Assembly: GCA_964454645.1 (NCBI GenBank) | Contig: CAYVTM010000002.1 | Location: forward strand, 186,001-250,000 | Length of the DNA stretch: 64,000 bases | Reading direction: 5' to 3' | Source: CAYVTM01 sp964454645 | GTDB lineage: Bacteria > Bacteroidota > Bacteroidia > Sphingobacteriales > Sphingobacteriaceae | In this document: positions 1 through 9,294 of the stretch, in pieces | Layout of the letters: each line of letters starts with the position of its first letter | Position numbering within the stretch: position 1 is the first letter of the stretch | Made by a program: the position numbers and the translations under genes | The notes under the pieces: model-generated | The model's input: the letters and a program-made list of their open reading frames with translations, nothing else | Told to the model about the DNA's origin: nothing | Database searches by the model: none

Positions 1-571
1 ACCTAAAATATAATGAGAGAGCTTCTTTATCAATCTCATTCAAAAAAGAAGAGTGCTTTTTAAATGGTTTTAATTCAGATCCAAAAAAGAAAGTATCGTT
101 CTGCCACCCGTAGTATAATGGCTTTTCGCCCATTCTATCTCTACTTAAAATAAGCTTGTGTTCTTGTTTATCCCATAACGCAATGGCAAACATTCCATTT
201 AATGATTTAATAGTAGATTCAACACCGATTAAATCAACTGATTTTAATATTGTCTCGGTATCAGAATGTCCATTCCAAACTATATTATCGAATTCCGCTT
301 CCAAATTATCTCTTAACTCTATATGATTATAGATTTCTCCATTAAATACGATAACATACCTGTCAGATTTAGAATGCATTGGCTGATGTCCTAAAGGCGA
401 CAAATCCAATATTGATAACCTGCGATGCGAGAACCCGATTCCTCTTGTTGAGTCATACCATACACCATAATCATCAGGACCACGGTGTTCAATCTCAACA
501 CCCATATATTTAAGAGTGTTTTCTATATCAATAGAATTATTTTTTGTTAAAAAACCAGTTATTCCACACAT
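1..571 (-). CDS. asnB: Asparagine synthase (glutamine-hydrolysing), N-terminal part, cut by window edge
   Basis: The frame opens with ATG at 569-571 and runs off the left edge, so about 190 N-terminal residues are visible. It begins MCGITGF, so Cys2 is the nucleophile of a class II glutamine amidotransferase domain. Further family motifs follow: HRGPDD, SHRRLSILDLS, NGEIYN, GHSDTE and RDRMGEKPLYY. In AsnB-type enzymes this domain releases ammonia for the C-terminal synthetase domain, which lies outside the window. It is the most distal visible gene of the polysaccharide locus, 10 bases after the upstream glycosyltransferase. Homologues in O-antigen loci can amidate uronic acids rather than make free asparagine, and the UDP-HexNAc dehydrogenase nearby makes that possible here. 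The family call is secure; the substrate is not known. Confidence 0.9.
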   Translation of the reverse strand, partial: MCGITGFLTKNNSIDIENTLKYMGVEIEHRGPDDYGVWYDSTRGIGFSHRRLSILDLSPLGHQPMHSKSDRYVIVFNGEIYNHIELRDNLEAEFDNIVWNGHSDTETILKSVDLIGVESTIKSLNGMFAIALWDKQEHKLILSRDRMGEKPLYYGWQNDTFFFGSELKPFKKHSSFLNEIDKEALSLYFR

Positions 572-581
572 ACAAATAAAA

Positions 582-1703
582 TTAGCACTTCGACAATTGA
601 TTATATAGGTTTGAATATTGCTCAACAATCCGGGTAATCATATAATTTTCTTCTATACGTTTACGCGCAGCTATACCTTTTTGCATACGCTCTTCATTCG
701 TCAAGTTTAATATTTCTATTAACCCTTCCGCAAGTACTTTCGGATCCTTTGGCTGTACAACAATACCTGTTTCTCCAACAATAATTGCAGAGTCACCAGA
801 ATCGGTTACCACACAAGGTATCTTATTATACATTGCCTCCCCTACAACATTTGGGAATCCTTCTGAAATCGATGACAAACAAAACACGCTCAATATTGAT
901 AGGTAATTAGCCACTTTATTACTTTCACCCACTAATATAAAGTTACCCTGTAGTTTTCGAGACTCTATCCAATTGACAAGTTCCATATTTGAAGAATCCA
1001 TTTTATGTCCAATCATAATGAATTTTACGGATGGATATTCCCCTTTAACTAATTCCGCCGCTTTTATAAAATTTAAATAATCCTTATCAGGATGAAATCT
1101 CCCGACAACTCCTACAAGAGCATCTCCATTTGTCAGATCTAATTCTTTCAACAAAAGCATTTTCTCCTCCTGAGTGATTTCATCTCTTTCTTCAAAACCA
1201 TTAGAGATAACAAGAAACTTCTTCTTGTTATAACCATATTTAACATGACTTGACATAGAGCTATTCGCAACGCTAATTATTTTATCAGGAATAAAATATG
1301 ATAATAATGCACACACTCTCATCACTACAACTGTAAAAAATGATTTACTTGAAGTAAATTTTGTTTGACGAATATTCCATACAACTTTTCTATTATTTAA
1401 TTTAGCAACAATTCCTCCGATTAAATCTGAGTGATAAAGCCAAGTCTGCACAACAGCATTTTCAGGATATTCTTTCAACAACCTATCCAACCTGAAGAGT
1501 CCTTTGAACAACGAAAAGATGGAGCAGATTCTCAAATAATGTACATCAACACCTAATTTCTGTATCTGTTCGCCAACTTTACCATCAGAAATCAAGCATA
1601 TAACAACATCTTTTACCCCTATTCTTAAGCGCTCTGCCACAACTTTTTTGAGCATCATCTCCGCTCCACCAATATTGAGTGATGTAATAATATGTATAAC
1701 CAT
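582..1703 (-). CDS. Glycosyltransferase family 4 (GT-B fold)
   Basis: This 373-residue protein has the layout of GT4 retaining glycosyltransferases. The N-terminal Rossmann domain begins with HIITSLNIGGAE, the loop that contacts the acceptor and donor. The C-terminal domain begins around residue 198 with VGVVGRFHPDKDY. The E-x7-E donor-binding motif is visible as E281 and E289 in EGFPNVVGEAM. It would act at the cytoplasmic face of the inner membrane, adding one sugar to the lipid-linked repeat unit. It lies 11 bases after the next upstream glycosyltransferase-like gene, so co-transcription is likely. Donor and linkage cannot be told from sequence. Confidence 0.88.
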   Translation of the reverse strand: MVIHIITSLNIGGAEMMLKKVVAERLRIGVKDVVICLISDGKVGEQIQKLGVDVHYLRICSIFSLFKGLFRLDRLLKEYPENAVVQTWLYHSDLIGGIVAKLNNRKVVWNIRQTKFTSSKSFFTVVVMRVCALLSYFIPDKIISVANSSMSSHVKYGYNKKKFLVISNGFEERDEITQEEKMLLLKELDLTNGDALVGVVGRFHPDKDYLNFIKAAELVKGEYPSVKFIMIGHKMDSSNMELVNWIESRKLQGNFILVGESNKVANYLSILSVFCLSSISEGFPNVVGEAMYNKIPCVVTDSGDSAIIVGETGIVVQPKDPKVLAEGLIEILNLTNEERMQKGIAARKRIEENYMITRIVEQYSNLYNQLSKC

Positions 1704-1714
1704 ATTATTGATTC

Positions 1715-2755
1715 TTACTTAACATTATAAAAAGGGATCATCTTTAATTTTTTCTCCCATAGCAATTCTGAAGCTATCTTATAGATTCTTTCATCTACAA
1801 CTCGATTGTTCTTATACACTAATAGTCTACTAAAATCAAATGTAAAGTCGCTTCTTGTCAATATTCCAATATCATTATCAATAACTAGTTTGGAATAATC
1901 TCCTACACCAAGACTAATGATTGGCTTAAGGCCTACTGACATGTATTCTGCAAACTTTATAGGAGAAGATACATTATTTAATACAACATTGTCTCTTATT
2001 AAAAAGGCATAGTCGTATTTTAATAATTCTTTTAATAATAATTCATTATTTAGAAAATCAACATTAATTGTGCTATTGTTAAATCGACCAATATATTCTT
2101 TAGCATATTCAATATCAGGAGTAAATATTGTGAAAATTGAGTTGGGATAAATAGTGTTTATTTTCAAATATAAGGATACTGTTTCCTCAAACTTCTGCCA
2201 TTTTAATGTAGAGCCGCAATAAGCGAAACGAATAATTTCATCCGTTTCATAATTTTCTCTTTCGAACACCTTTGTAACACAACACGGAACAACATATATA
2301 TTACTCCTATGTCCGTATATTTTAGATAAGAACTTGGTAAAATTATTTGAGACACATGTGCTAAAATCTGTTGTATGATAAATAAACAATTCCATAAGAA
2401 ATGCTATTAAAAACTTTAACACATTTTTGTTTACATAGTATGACTCATACGATGTAATACCCCTAAAGTCATATATTATTTTATAGTGATAAAGACCTCT
2501 AAATATTTTTTTCCAGAAGTATCTATTATAGTTATAGATATTCCTAATATATATGTAATCAACCAAAGGCAATATCTCATGTTGATGATCTAAGTCTTTA
2601 ATTAAAATAAAACTATTATCTACCAAATCATTATTCCCTAAATTACGTAAATAACAAGTATTGCCCGACTCGTGTAAGTACTTAATAATTGGCAATAACT
2701 GTGTCTGAAATAAACTCGCGGATAAATATTTAGGAAAAACAAATAAATAATTCAT
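1715..2755 (-). CDS. Putative GT-B glycosyltransferase, divergent
   Basis: The 346-residue product is very rich in Ile, Asn, Tyr and Leu, and the DNA is AT-rich, as is usual for strain-specific polysaccharide genes. It lacks a textbook E-x7-E motif. Around residues 265-285 the segment SSPIKFAEYMSVGLKPIIS has the layout of the donor-binding loop in GT4-like enzymes (a Pro, then Phe-x-E, then Gly-x-Pro). An earlier stretch, IRFAYCGSTLKWQKFE, resembles the start of the second Rossmann domain. It sits between a Wzy-like gene (5 bases upstream) and a GT4 gene (11 bases downstream). A glycosyltransferase role is therefore likely, but the call rests partly on context. Confidence 0.6.
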   Translation of the reverse strand: MNYLFVFPKYLSASLFQTQLLPIIKYLHESGNTCYLRNLGNNDLVDNSFILIKDLDHQHEILPLVDYIYIRNIYNYNRYFWKKIFRGLYHYKIIYDFRGITSYESYYVNKNVLKFLIAFLMELFIYHTTDFSTCVSNNFTKFLSKIYGHRSNIYVVPCCVTKVFERENYETDEIIRFAYCGSTLKWQKFEETVSLYLKINTIYPNSIFTIFTPDIEYAKEYIGRFNNSTINVDFLNNELLLKELLKYDYAFLIRDNVVLNNVSSPIKFAEYMSVGLKPIISLGVGDYSKLVIDNDIGILTRSDFTFDFSRLLVYKNNRVVDERIYKIASELLWEKKLKMIPFYNVK

Positions 2756-2760
2756 TGAAA

Positions 2761-3939
2761 TTACTTTCTATTAAAGAAAAAAACCATATGTGAGAAGAAC
2801 AAATAATGATTACTTATATCACCCGTAGATAGGGCAACGAAAAATCCATATATAATTGCAAGTGAAAGAAAATTGATCGAAGTATTTTTTTTATCTTTTA
2901 AAAAAGTTGTGAATACATAAAGTAATAAAATGCAAAGAATTATTAGCCAAATTACTCCTAGCTCATACAAAAACTCAGCTAAAATATTGTGAGGATAGTA
3001 TCCACCAACAAAAGAACCATTAAAATCTCCTATCCCGTTACCAAATAAAACGACTAATATCCCATCTTTATAAAAGTTATTTACAACAAACCTCAACATA
3101 TCAGCTCTTATACTTACCGAACCCGATTCGTCTGATTGTATATCGTACCGACTCTCAAAAAAGAACATTACTTCATCCGAAATTGGGAAATACCCCATGC
3201 GAATAACAAAGATGCCTATCAACAGCAACGTAACAAATACAAGTATATACCTAATATTTAAATACTTATATAACAATAAAAGTAGTGTAATGATCAGTGA
3301 TAGTATGGGCCCCTTAGAACCTGTCAGAAACATTATCACCATTAATACTCCAACAAAGATAAAAAGCACATACTTCGAAACAATCCTCTTTAAATATTCA
3401 TAATTGGCTACAAGTGACAATACACCCAAACCCAAATATGCACTTAGTTTAATAGGATTAGAATCTTCAGTAGCATTAAGCCTAAAAAATTTTGCACCAA
3501 CTGATATCTCATTATTAAATAATATCGCAACTACAGTGAGCGTCCCCCCTATCAATATTAAAATAGAATATACTTTTTGATTCTTCGAAACTATATTACA
3601 TACAATTATTGCGTATGTCAATAAGATCAAAAACATTTGAAGTTTCTTCATACCATAACTACGATCACTACTCCATTGTAAGGAGATAATAGCATGTAAT
3701 ATAAAAAAACATAAAACTATAACAGTATAAATTAACTTCCTATCTATTTTATCATTTTTCAACAAATTAAGGACAAATACTATTCCACTTAATGTAAGCG
3801 ATAATAGAATTAAACTTGTCAAATCAATCTTAATTAATAAATCACCAACCTCTAAATATAAGATAATTGAGGTGTATAACAGAATTAGACTAATAGATGA
3901 AAAATATACACTCTTATTATTGTCCAATATATTATTCAA
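2761..3939 (-). CDS. O-antigen polymerase/ligase-like membrane protein (Wzy-like)
   Basis: This 392-residue protein is strongly hydrophobic, with about 10-12 predicted membrane segments. One larger extracytoplasmic loop around residues 250-310 contains acidic and aromatic residues (SDEVMFFFESRYDIQ, then FGNGIGDFNG and YYPHNILAEFLYELG). The G-x-G-x-G/D and H-N-x-x-x-E/L-x-x-x-G pattern is typical of the Wzy/WaaL (O-antigen ligase) superfamily, where the loop holds catalytic residues. As the only such gene in a locus with a Wzx flippase and a Wzz-like protein, it most likely polymerises repeat units in the periplasm (Wzx/Wzy pathway). A ligase role cannot be excluded. No homology search was possible. 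Confidence 0.75.
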   Translation of the reverse strand: MNNILDNNKSVYFSSISLILLYTSIILYLEVGDLLIKIDLTSLILLSLTLSGIVFVLNLLKNDKIDRKLIYTVIVLCFFILHAIISLQWSSDRSYGMKKLQMFLILLTYAIIVCNIVSKNQKVYSILILIGGTLTVVAILFNNEISVGAKFFRLNATEDSNPIKLSAYLGLGVLSLVANYEYLKRIVSKYVLFIFVGVLMVIMFLTGSKGPILSLIITLLLLLYKYLNIRYILVFVTLLLIGIFVIRMGYFPISDEVMFFFESRYDIQSDESGSVSIRADMLRFVVNNFYKDGILVVLFGNGIGDFNGSFVGGYYPHNILAEFLYELGVIWLIILCILLLYVFTTFLKDKKNTSINFLSLAIIYGFFVALSTGDISNHYLFFSHMVFFFNRK

Positions 3940-4042
3940 ATTAACAAATACTAGTTATTATTTACATTTACTCTAAAAAATGTCAAATGGCAATCTATAA
4001 TCAATGAATATTGACGTTTCTTACATAATGCAAGCACCAACT

Positions 4043-5026
4043 CTATATTTGAGAATACCATTTATAAACCAACCTCAAACCACTATTAAAATGAAACAGA
4101 GGCTCATACGATAGAATACGTTTTATCTTATCAATACTTGCTCTTGAGTGCCTTATGTCGCCTCTTCTTTCTTCTACATATATTGCATCAATATTATTAC
4201 CACTAATTTCTCTCAAAATACCTACAATTTCATTCAATGACACCTGATCTCCACATGCCACGTTCATAATTTCATGTTTACCCAACCTGTCTAATAACAA
4301 TGCTTTTATATTTGCTTGAATTGCATTCTCAACAAAAGTAAAATCTCTACTCGTTTCACCATCACCATTAACAGTAGGTTGTTTTCTTTCAATAAATGCT
4401 TTACAAAAAATTGGGATAACTGCTGCATAAGGATTGTTGGGGTTTTGCTTTGGACCAAATACATTAAAATACCTTAATCCAATGGTATGTAAGCCATATA
4501 CCTTACTAAAAACATCTGCATATAATTCATTCACTAATTTCGTGACAGCATAAGGAGATAGCGGCTTACCCTCCTGACCTTCTACTTTCGGTAAAATTGG
4601 ACTGTCTCCATAACTGGAGGAGGAAGCAGCATAGACCATGCGTTTCACATTAGGTGCATCTTTCACAGCAACCAACATATTTAAAAATCCGCTGATGTTT
4701 ACTTCGTTGGAAGTTATCGGATCGTTAATAGAACGGGGTACAGAACCCAATGCAGCCTGGTGACTCACATAATCTATACCCAAAATAGCATCTTTACAGG
4801 TTTGTAAATTACGTATATCCCCTTCAATAAATTCAAAGTTAGGCAATCCAATAAATTCTTTAATGTTATCATAATAACCATTCGACAAATTATCTAATAC
4901 ACGTACTTTGCCTGCATTATATTTCAATAAATATTCCACCAAATTGGAACCTATAAACCCGGCTCCTCCTGTCAACAAAAATGAATATTTACTTAAATCT
5001 TCTTCGTGATATTTTATTTCGTACAT
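4043..5026 (-). CDS. NAD-dependent UDP-HexNAc 4-epimerase (WbpP/TviC-like)
   Basis: This is a 327-residue extended short-chain dehydrogenase/reductase. The dinucleotide motif GGAGFIG lies at residues 20-26 and the catalytic Y159-x3-K163 (YAVTK) at 159-163. The catalytic Ser lies in the SSSSYG stretch at 135-140. The N-terminal extension before the Rossmann fold and the HQAALGSVPRS segment match WbpP/TviC/Gne-type C4-epimerases, which interconvert UDP-GlcNAc and UDP-GalNAc or the corresponding uronic acids. It follows the dehydrogenase gene with 2 bases between them, the usual WbpO/WbpP (TviB/TviC) pairing that yields UDP-GalNAcA. Family and reaction type are well supported; substrate preference is inferred. 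Confidence 0.87.
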   Translation of the reverse strand: MYEIKYHEEDLSKYSFLLTGGAGFIGSNLVEYLLKYNAGKVRVLDNLSNGYYDNIKEFIGLPNFEFIEGDIRNLQTCKDAILGIDYVSHQAALGSVPRSINDPITSNEVNISGFLNMLVAVKDAPNVKRMVYAASSSSYGDSPILPKVEGQEGKPLSPYAVTKLVNELYADVFSKVYGLHTIGLRYFNVFGPKQNPNNPYAAVIPIFCKAFIERKQPTVNGDGETSRDFTFVENAIQANIKALLLDRLGKHEIMNVACGDQVSLNEIVGILREISGNNIDAIYVEERRGDIRHSRASIDKIKRILSYEPLFHFNSGLRLVYKWYSQI

Positions 5027-5028
5027 TT

Positions 5029-6324
5029 TTATAAACGTTGATCGACTAATTCTTTAGGTAAGACACCTTTTACATCATAAATTACTGCGTTAGGTTTTAA
5101 TAAAGCCTTAATGTCCAACTCTGAAAATTCATTATGGCTTACAGCCAGAATAATTGCATCATATCCATTTTGTTTTAGGGTAGCCCCATCATCCAATGTT
5201 TTCACCTTGTACTCGTGCATTACTTCTTCGGGATTAGCCCAAGGATCATATATACTTAACTTTAAGTCATAAGTATTAAGCTCCCTTATGATGTCAATCA
5301 CTTTGGTATTTCTAACATCCGGACAATTCTCTTTAAACGTAAAACCTAATATTAACACATGAGCGTTTTTCACCTGAACATCTTTATGAATCATCAGTTT
5401 AACTACTTCCTGCGCTACATAAGATCCCATCTGATCGTTCAATCTACGTCCTGCTAAAATTATTTCGGGATGATATCCTACTTCCTGAGCCTTCTGTGCT
5501 AAGTAATAAGGGTCTACACCAATACAATGCCCGCCTACCAAACCGGGTTTAAACTTCAGAAAATTCCATTTAGTACCGGCGGCTTCTAAAACATCCTGTG
5601 TATCGATGCCTAAACGATTAAAAATTTTTGACAACTCATTTACGAAAGCAATATTAATATCACGTTGAGAATTTTCTATGACTTTGGCAGCTTCCGCAAC
5701 CTTAATACTTGCTGCCTTAAAGGTTCCCGCAGTAATAACTGATTTGTATAATTGATCAATAAATTCTGCAATTTCAGGAGTAGAGCCCGAAGTAACCTTT
5801 AAGATTTTAGCAACTGTATGTTCTTTATCTCCCGGATTAATGCGTTCGGGGGAATATCCGCAAAAAAAATCCACATTATACTTTAATCCGGATACTTTTT
5901 CTAATACAGGCACACACTCATCTTCCGTTACTCCCGGATATACCGTCGATTCATAGATTACAATGTCGCCTTTCTTCAGTACTCTTGCAACTGTTTCACT
6001 GGCTTTGTATAAGGGGGTTAAGTCTGGTCGGTTGTATCTGTCCGTAGGTGTTGGAACCGTAATGATAAATACATTACTCTGCCGAATATCCTCTAGCTTA
6101 TCGGTACAGTATAAGCCTTTATGCTCGTTAGGAGATTCAACTATAACCTGCTTCAATAATTCATCAGATACTTCTAATGTAAAATCCTTACAGGCTTGCA
6201 AATCACTGATACGTTTTTGATTAATATCGAAACCTTTCACGGCATACTGCTTTGCGAACTCGACAGCGAGTGGCAGACCCACATAGCCTAGTCCAATGAT
6301 GGTAATATTTTTTGTTTTATTCAT
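5029..6324 (-). CDS. UDP-N-acetylhexosamine 6-dehydrogenase (TviB/WbpO/WbpA family)
   Basis: This 431-residue enzyme oxidises the C6 hydroxyl of a UDP-HexNAc to a carboxylate using two NAD+. The N-terminal glycine motif is GLGYVG (11-16). The middle domain carries the catalytic cysteine C267 in GGHCIGVDPYYL. The C-terminal domain holds LGFTFKENCPDVRNT and a terminal VDQRL. Length is normal for the family. It is placed directly before the WbpP/TviC-like epimerase, consistent with UDP-GlcNAcA or UDP-GalNAcA supply. A deleted paralogue remnant lies at 17336-17530 and shares its first ~40 and last ~20 residues in pattern, so this copy is probably the working one. Confidence 0.9.
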   Translation of the reverse strand: MNKTKNITIIGLGYVGLPLAVEFAKQYAVKGFDINQKRISDLQACKDFTLEVSDELLKQVIVESPNEHKGLYCTDKLEDIRQSNVFIITVPTPTDRYNRPDLTPLYKASETVARVLKKGDIVIYESTVYPGVTEDECVPVLEKVSGLKYNVDFFCGYSPERINPGDKEHTVAKILKVTSGSTPEIAEFIDQLYKSVITAGTFKAASIKVAEAAKVIENSQRDINIAFVNELSKIFNRLGIDTQDVLEAAGTKWNFLKFKPGLVGGHCIGVDPYYLAQKAQEVGYHPEIILAGRRLNDQMGSYVAQEVVKLMIHKDVQVKNAHVLILGFTFKENCPDVRNTKVIDIIRELNTYDLKLSIYDPWANPEEVMHEYKVKTLDDGATLKQNGYDAIILAVSHNEFSELDIKALLKPNAVIYDVKGVLPKELVDQRL

Positions 6325-6407
6325 TTGCGTTCCTCATTTATTTTCTTAGTAGTTACAACTATCATTTTTTTACTCATCGAAAATTTACTCTCATTAACAA
6401 CACAATC

Positions 6408-7430
6408 CTATATAAACCTGCGTTTTATTAAAAACTCATTGTACATATATGCCAAAACAAAAACAAGGGGAATTCTCCTAACTAAGCATAAAAGATATAT
6501 TAAGCCAGAATAAACATTTTTCGAAAGCGCTATTTTCGAATGTACATCAAGTCTTAACATCTTAAGCTTAGAGTTTATCGCCTCTTTTGTTATGCTCTTA
6601 TTCTTTATCAAATAATACAAAGCTCTCATATTATCAGAATACTCCTTTAATATAATTTTCTTAGTCAACTTTCTATTTGACCAAGAAGTCACAACACCTT
6701 TATTATATACACATGAGTTGCTATCAATGTAATGTATATTCCCTAAAATTAATGCCTTATAACGAAATATAAAGTCTCCTGCAAAAGATTTAAGCATCCA
6801 ATCTTTATTTTCCATTTCTATAATTTCTCTTCTATATATCGTACTCGCTGTTGCAATAAAATACTGCCCCCTCACATATGTTTCTGCATCAATTACCAAG
6901 TTTGGGGCATACTTTATTATCCTATTCTGTTTTTTACTGTTTATATGTTTTATTATACAACCTGTAAATACCATACTACAAGTTTCGTTTTGTTCCATTA
7001 AATCCACCTGCTTTTGCAACTTGTACGGATCTATCCAGTAATCATCACCTTCGCATATTGCATGATATTTACCCCGGCATTTAGACATGGTATAAGTACC
7101 CTGAAATTTAGGAGTGGGGCGACCGTTGATAATAATATTATTCTCTCTTTTATGAAGGAAAAGTCTAATCTTGTCGGGATATTTTTCTGCATATTCAATA
7201 CAAATCTCTCTTGTGCCATCACTTGATTCGTCTTCACCAATTACAATCTCAAAGGGAAAATTCGTTTTTTGCATCAGAATACCTTCTATGCATTGTCTAA
7301 TATATGGCAAATGTTGATAAGTACTTATCCGGCAAGAAACCACTGGTTCAGGGATCATTGCCAAAACCTTATTTGGGTATTCCTCAACCGGTACTTTTTG
7401 ATACTTATTAATATAATCTTCGAAAGTCAT
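6408..7430 (-). CDS. Glycosyltransferase family 2 (GT-A fold)
   Basis: The 340-residue protein has the GT2 signature. The nucleotide-binding start is VSCRISTYQHLPYIRQCIEGIL at about 31-52, with the acidic cluster IGEDESSDGT at 64-73 and the metal-binding region CEGDDYWIDPYKLQKQ at 126-141. The C-terminal 100 residues are basic and hydrophobic (VYSGLIYLLCLVRRIPLVFVLAYMYNEF), compatible with peripheral membrane association. It would add a sugar to the undecaprenyl-linked repeat unit. It lies 10 bases after the mutase-like gene and before the dehydrogenase gene, so it belongs to the same transcript. Donor and acceptor are not deducible. Confidence 0.88.
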   Translation of the reverse strand: MTFEDYINKYQKVPVEEYPNKVLAMIPEPVVSCRISTYQHLPYIRQCIEGILMQKTNFPFEIVIGEDESSDGTREICIEYAEKYPDKIRLFLHKRENNIIINGRPTPKFQGTYTMSKCRGKYHAICEGDDYWIDPYKLQKQVDLMEQNETCSMVFTGCIIKHINSKKQNRIIKYAPNLVIDAETYVRGQYFIATASTIYRREIIEMENKDWMLKSFAGDFIFRYKALILGNIHYIDSNSCVYNKGVVTSWSNRKLTKKIILKEYSDNMRALYYLIKNKSITKEAINSKLKMLRLDVHSKIALSKNVYSGLIYLLCLVRRIPLVFVLAYMYNEFLIKRRFI

Positions 7431-7440
7431 CCTTATTCTC

Positions 7441-9294
7441 CTAAAATATACTCTTTAAACGTTGAGAAGGTTTAAGTACTTGACCCAAATCATCAACCAC
7501 TTGGACTGAGCCCTGAATTAATTGTGTCCGCCACTTAATTGCTTCTTTAAATTCTTCCTTCCCTTCCCATAAATATGGCACCGCAAAAACGCCCTCTTTA
7601 AAAACTCTATATAAACCATCGGGGCTATAGAGATCCGGTATATTTTTCTCCAAAATTTCCACTGTATTTTTTACTTCCCAATATAAATCTCGGGTACGCT
7701 CATCAAACTCAGAACCATTAATAATCTCGGAAATAAAACCTTTCTTTTTTGCACGTCTATAGTCGGCAATAGCTTTATGAGTAATCTGCACGCTCTCATT
7801 TATAATTTTCGGATTTGCTAAGTGTACTGCCTCGCTGTAACTTACTACATGTATAATATCCGGCCCATCCGAATTTAATGGCTCTATATCATCCATCATT
7901 GCAGTTACAGAAGCCAATTGGATCTTTGCTTTTTCCAAATCCGGAGAGAAATAATCCAATCCAGCTCTGGGTTGATGATAGACTTTAAAGTTTTTGTCTT
8001 CTAATTCCCTGACCAGCTTTAATAAAGCTCTAGCTTTTGCAACATCCTGAATACCCCATGTATATTTGGGGGTATTTAACATAGTTTGTAATATCAAATA
8101 ACGAACCCCTCTTTTCTTAGCAGTAATAGCCGCTAGGTATGAAGAAAGCACATAGGTATAATCATCCCCTCCCCGAAACGAAAAATGATGTGGTATATTA
8201 GGTTCGAAAGGTTTATTTGTTTTTGCAATTTCATCGAGTGCCAGCAAGTGTTGTCTCAGATTTTCTTTAACTGTGTTTGGCCCTCTTCCATCAATTTGAT
8301 TAAACCACCAAAGCGACAATGCATGCCAGGCTATATTAATAGTTTTCTCATAGACAGGCACCATATCCGGAACATTTCTTGTACTCGAGTATGTTCGCAC
8401 TAACATTGGTCTTGATGATTCCCATATTTCATATAAATCTTTCTCAGAGTTAATCGGAACTCCGCCTCCATTCGGTCTATCTCCCCAATCATTTCCAAAA
8501 TCTGACTGACTTAATTGAGAAGAGCCAATAGATACAACATCTAAGAATTTTGTTTCTGACAATATTTTCAACCAAGATTTAAACTCTTTCTTAGCTTCTT
8601 CATAATTAGGGTTATACGGTCCAACATGTACTCGTGTAATGGGTAACAGATCTCGGGATCTCGAGTAATCTATTCGATCCATTATGGTATCATTCTTTGT
8701 GCCAAATGACTTATAACCCGATCTATCCACAGGCAATTGAAAATGATATTCTCCTTTATGGATTAATTCTTTTGCGAATACTAGTCGCTCGTCATCATAT
8801 TTTGAATTTTGAGTAACACTACCCGGAATATTGTAAATAGGCACGCCTATTTTTGTCAAAGTTTCCACCTGAGTCTCGTCCCCGATAAAGACTGGTATTT
8901 GATTATTATATTCTATTGCAACACGTTTACAAGCATCTGGTAGTCCGGCAAAATATAACTGTATGATAGGTCCACCATCCTCTTTCATAAGTTTATTATC
9001 TTTTATTAGATTATATACTTTCCCGAAATTTAACTGTGCACTTCTAGGATCTAAACGATAACTAAATCCGATACGAGTTATGCGATTATCTAATATCCAT
9101 TTTTTTAATAATGATATATTATCAATATGAGAAATTTGGGCTACTGCCTTTGCAACCAGAGCATCTCCAACAATCACTTTATAACCACATTCTTCGAGCA
9201 AGCGTCCTACTGTAGAAACTCCAAGCGTATGAACATCTATTTCGGGTCTAATTAACCCAAATATGTCATTATGTGTCATCCTAGTTACACCCAT
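7441..9294 (-). CDS. Cobalamin-dependent mutase-like protein, fused GlmS-GlmE (glutamate mutase) architecture
   Basis: At 617 residues, its length equals the sum of the two clostridial glutamate mutase subunits (about 137 + 483). The N-terminal domain carries the B12-binding motif D20-x-H22-x-x-G25 (DVHTLG), whose His ligates cobalt, and a Rossmann-like layout (LYFAGLPDAC, VFIGDETQVE). Compared by memory, the rest follows the GlmE TIM barrel: ITRVHVG near 219-224, VRTYSSTR at 299-306, RGVRYLILQT at 395-404, VYHQPRAG at 438-445 and a C-terminal KEGVFAVPY and VVDDLGQVL. There are only two Cys, so it is not a radical SAM enzyme. Its ATG overlaps the stop of the opine-dehydrogenase-like gene by one base, so the two are coupled. 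Met6 is an alternative start. Carbon-skeleton isomerisation is inferred; the substrate may not be glutamate. Confidence 0.75.
   Translation of the reverse strand: MGVTRMTHNDIFGLIRPEIDVHTLGVSTVGRLLEECGYKVIVGDALVAKAVAQISHIDNISLLKKWILDNRITRIGFSYRLDPRSAQLNFGKVYNLIKDNKLMKEDGGPIIQLYFAGLPDACKRVAIEYNNQIPVFIGDETQVETLTKIGVPIYNIPGSVTQNSKYDDERLVFAKELIHKGEYHFQLPVDRSGYKSFGTKNDTIMDRIDYSRSRDLLPITRVHVGPYNPNYEEAKKEFKSWLKILSETKFLDVVSIGSSQLSQSDFGNDWGDRPNGGGVPINSEKDLYEIWESSRPMLVRTYSSTRNVPDMVPVYEKTINIAWHALSLWWFNQIDGRGPNTVKENLRQHLLALDEIAKTNKPFEPNIPHHFSFRGGDDYTYVLSSYLAAITAKKRGVRYLILQTMLNTPKYTWGIQDVAKARALLKLVRELEDKNFKVYHQPRAGLDYFSPDLEKAKIQLASVTAMMDDIEPLNSDGPDIIHVVSYSEAVHLANPKIINESVQITHKAIADYRRAKKKGFISEIINGSEFDERTRDLYWEVKNTVEILEKNIPDLYSPDGLYRVFKEGVFAVPYLWEGKEEFKEAIKWRTQLIQGSVQVVDDLGQVLKPSQRLKSIF

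Noticed and set aside
7441..9294. Radical SAM/B12 enzyme for the 617-residue protein
   Set aside because: Only two cysteines are present and no CxxxCxxC motif, while the C-terminal half follows the glutamate mutase barrel.
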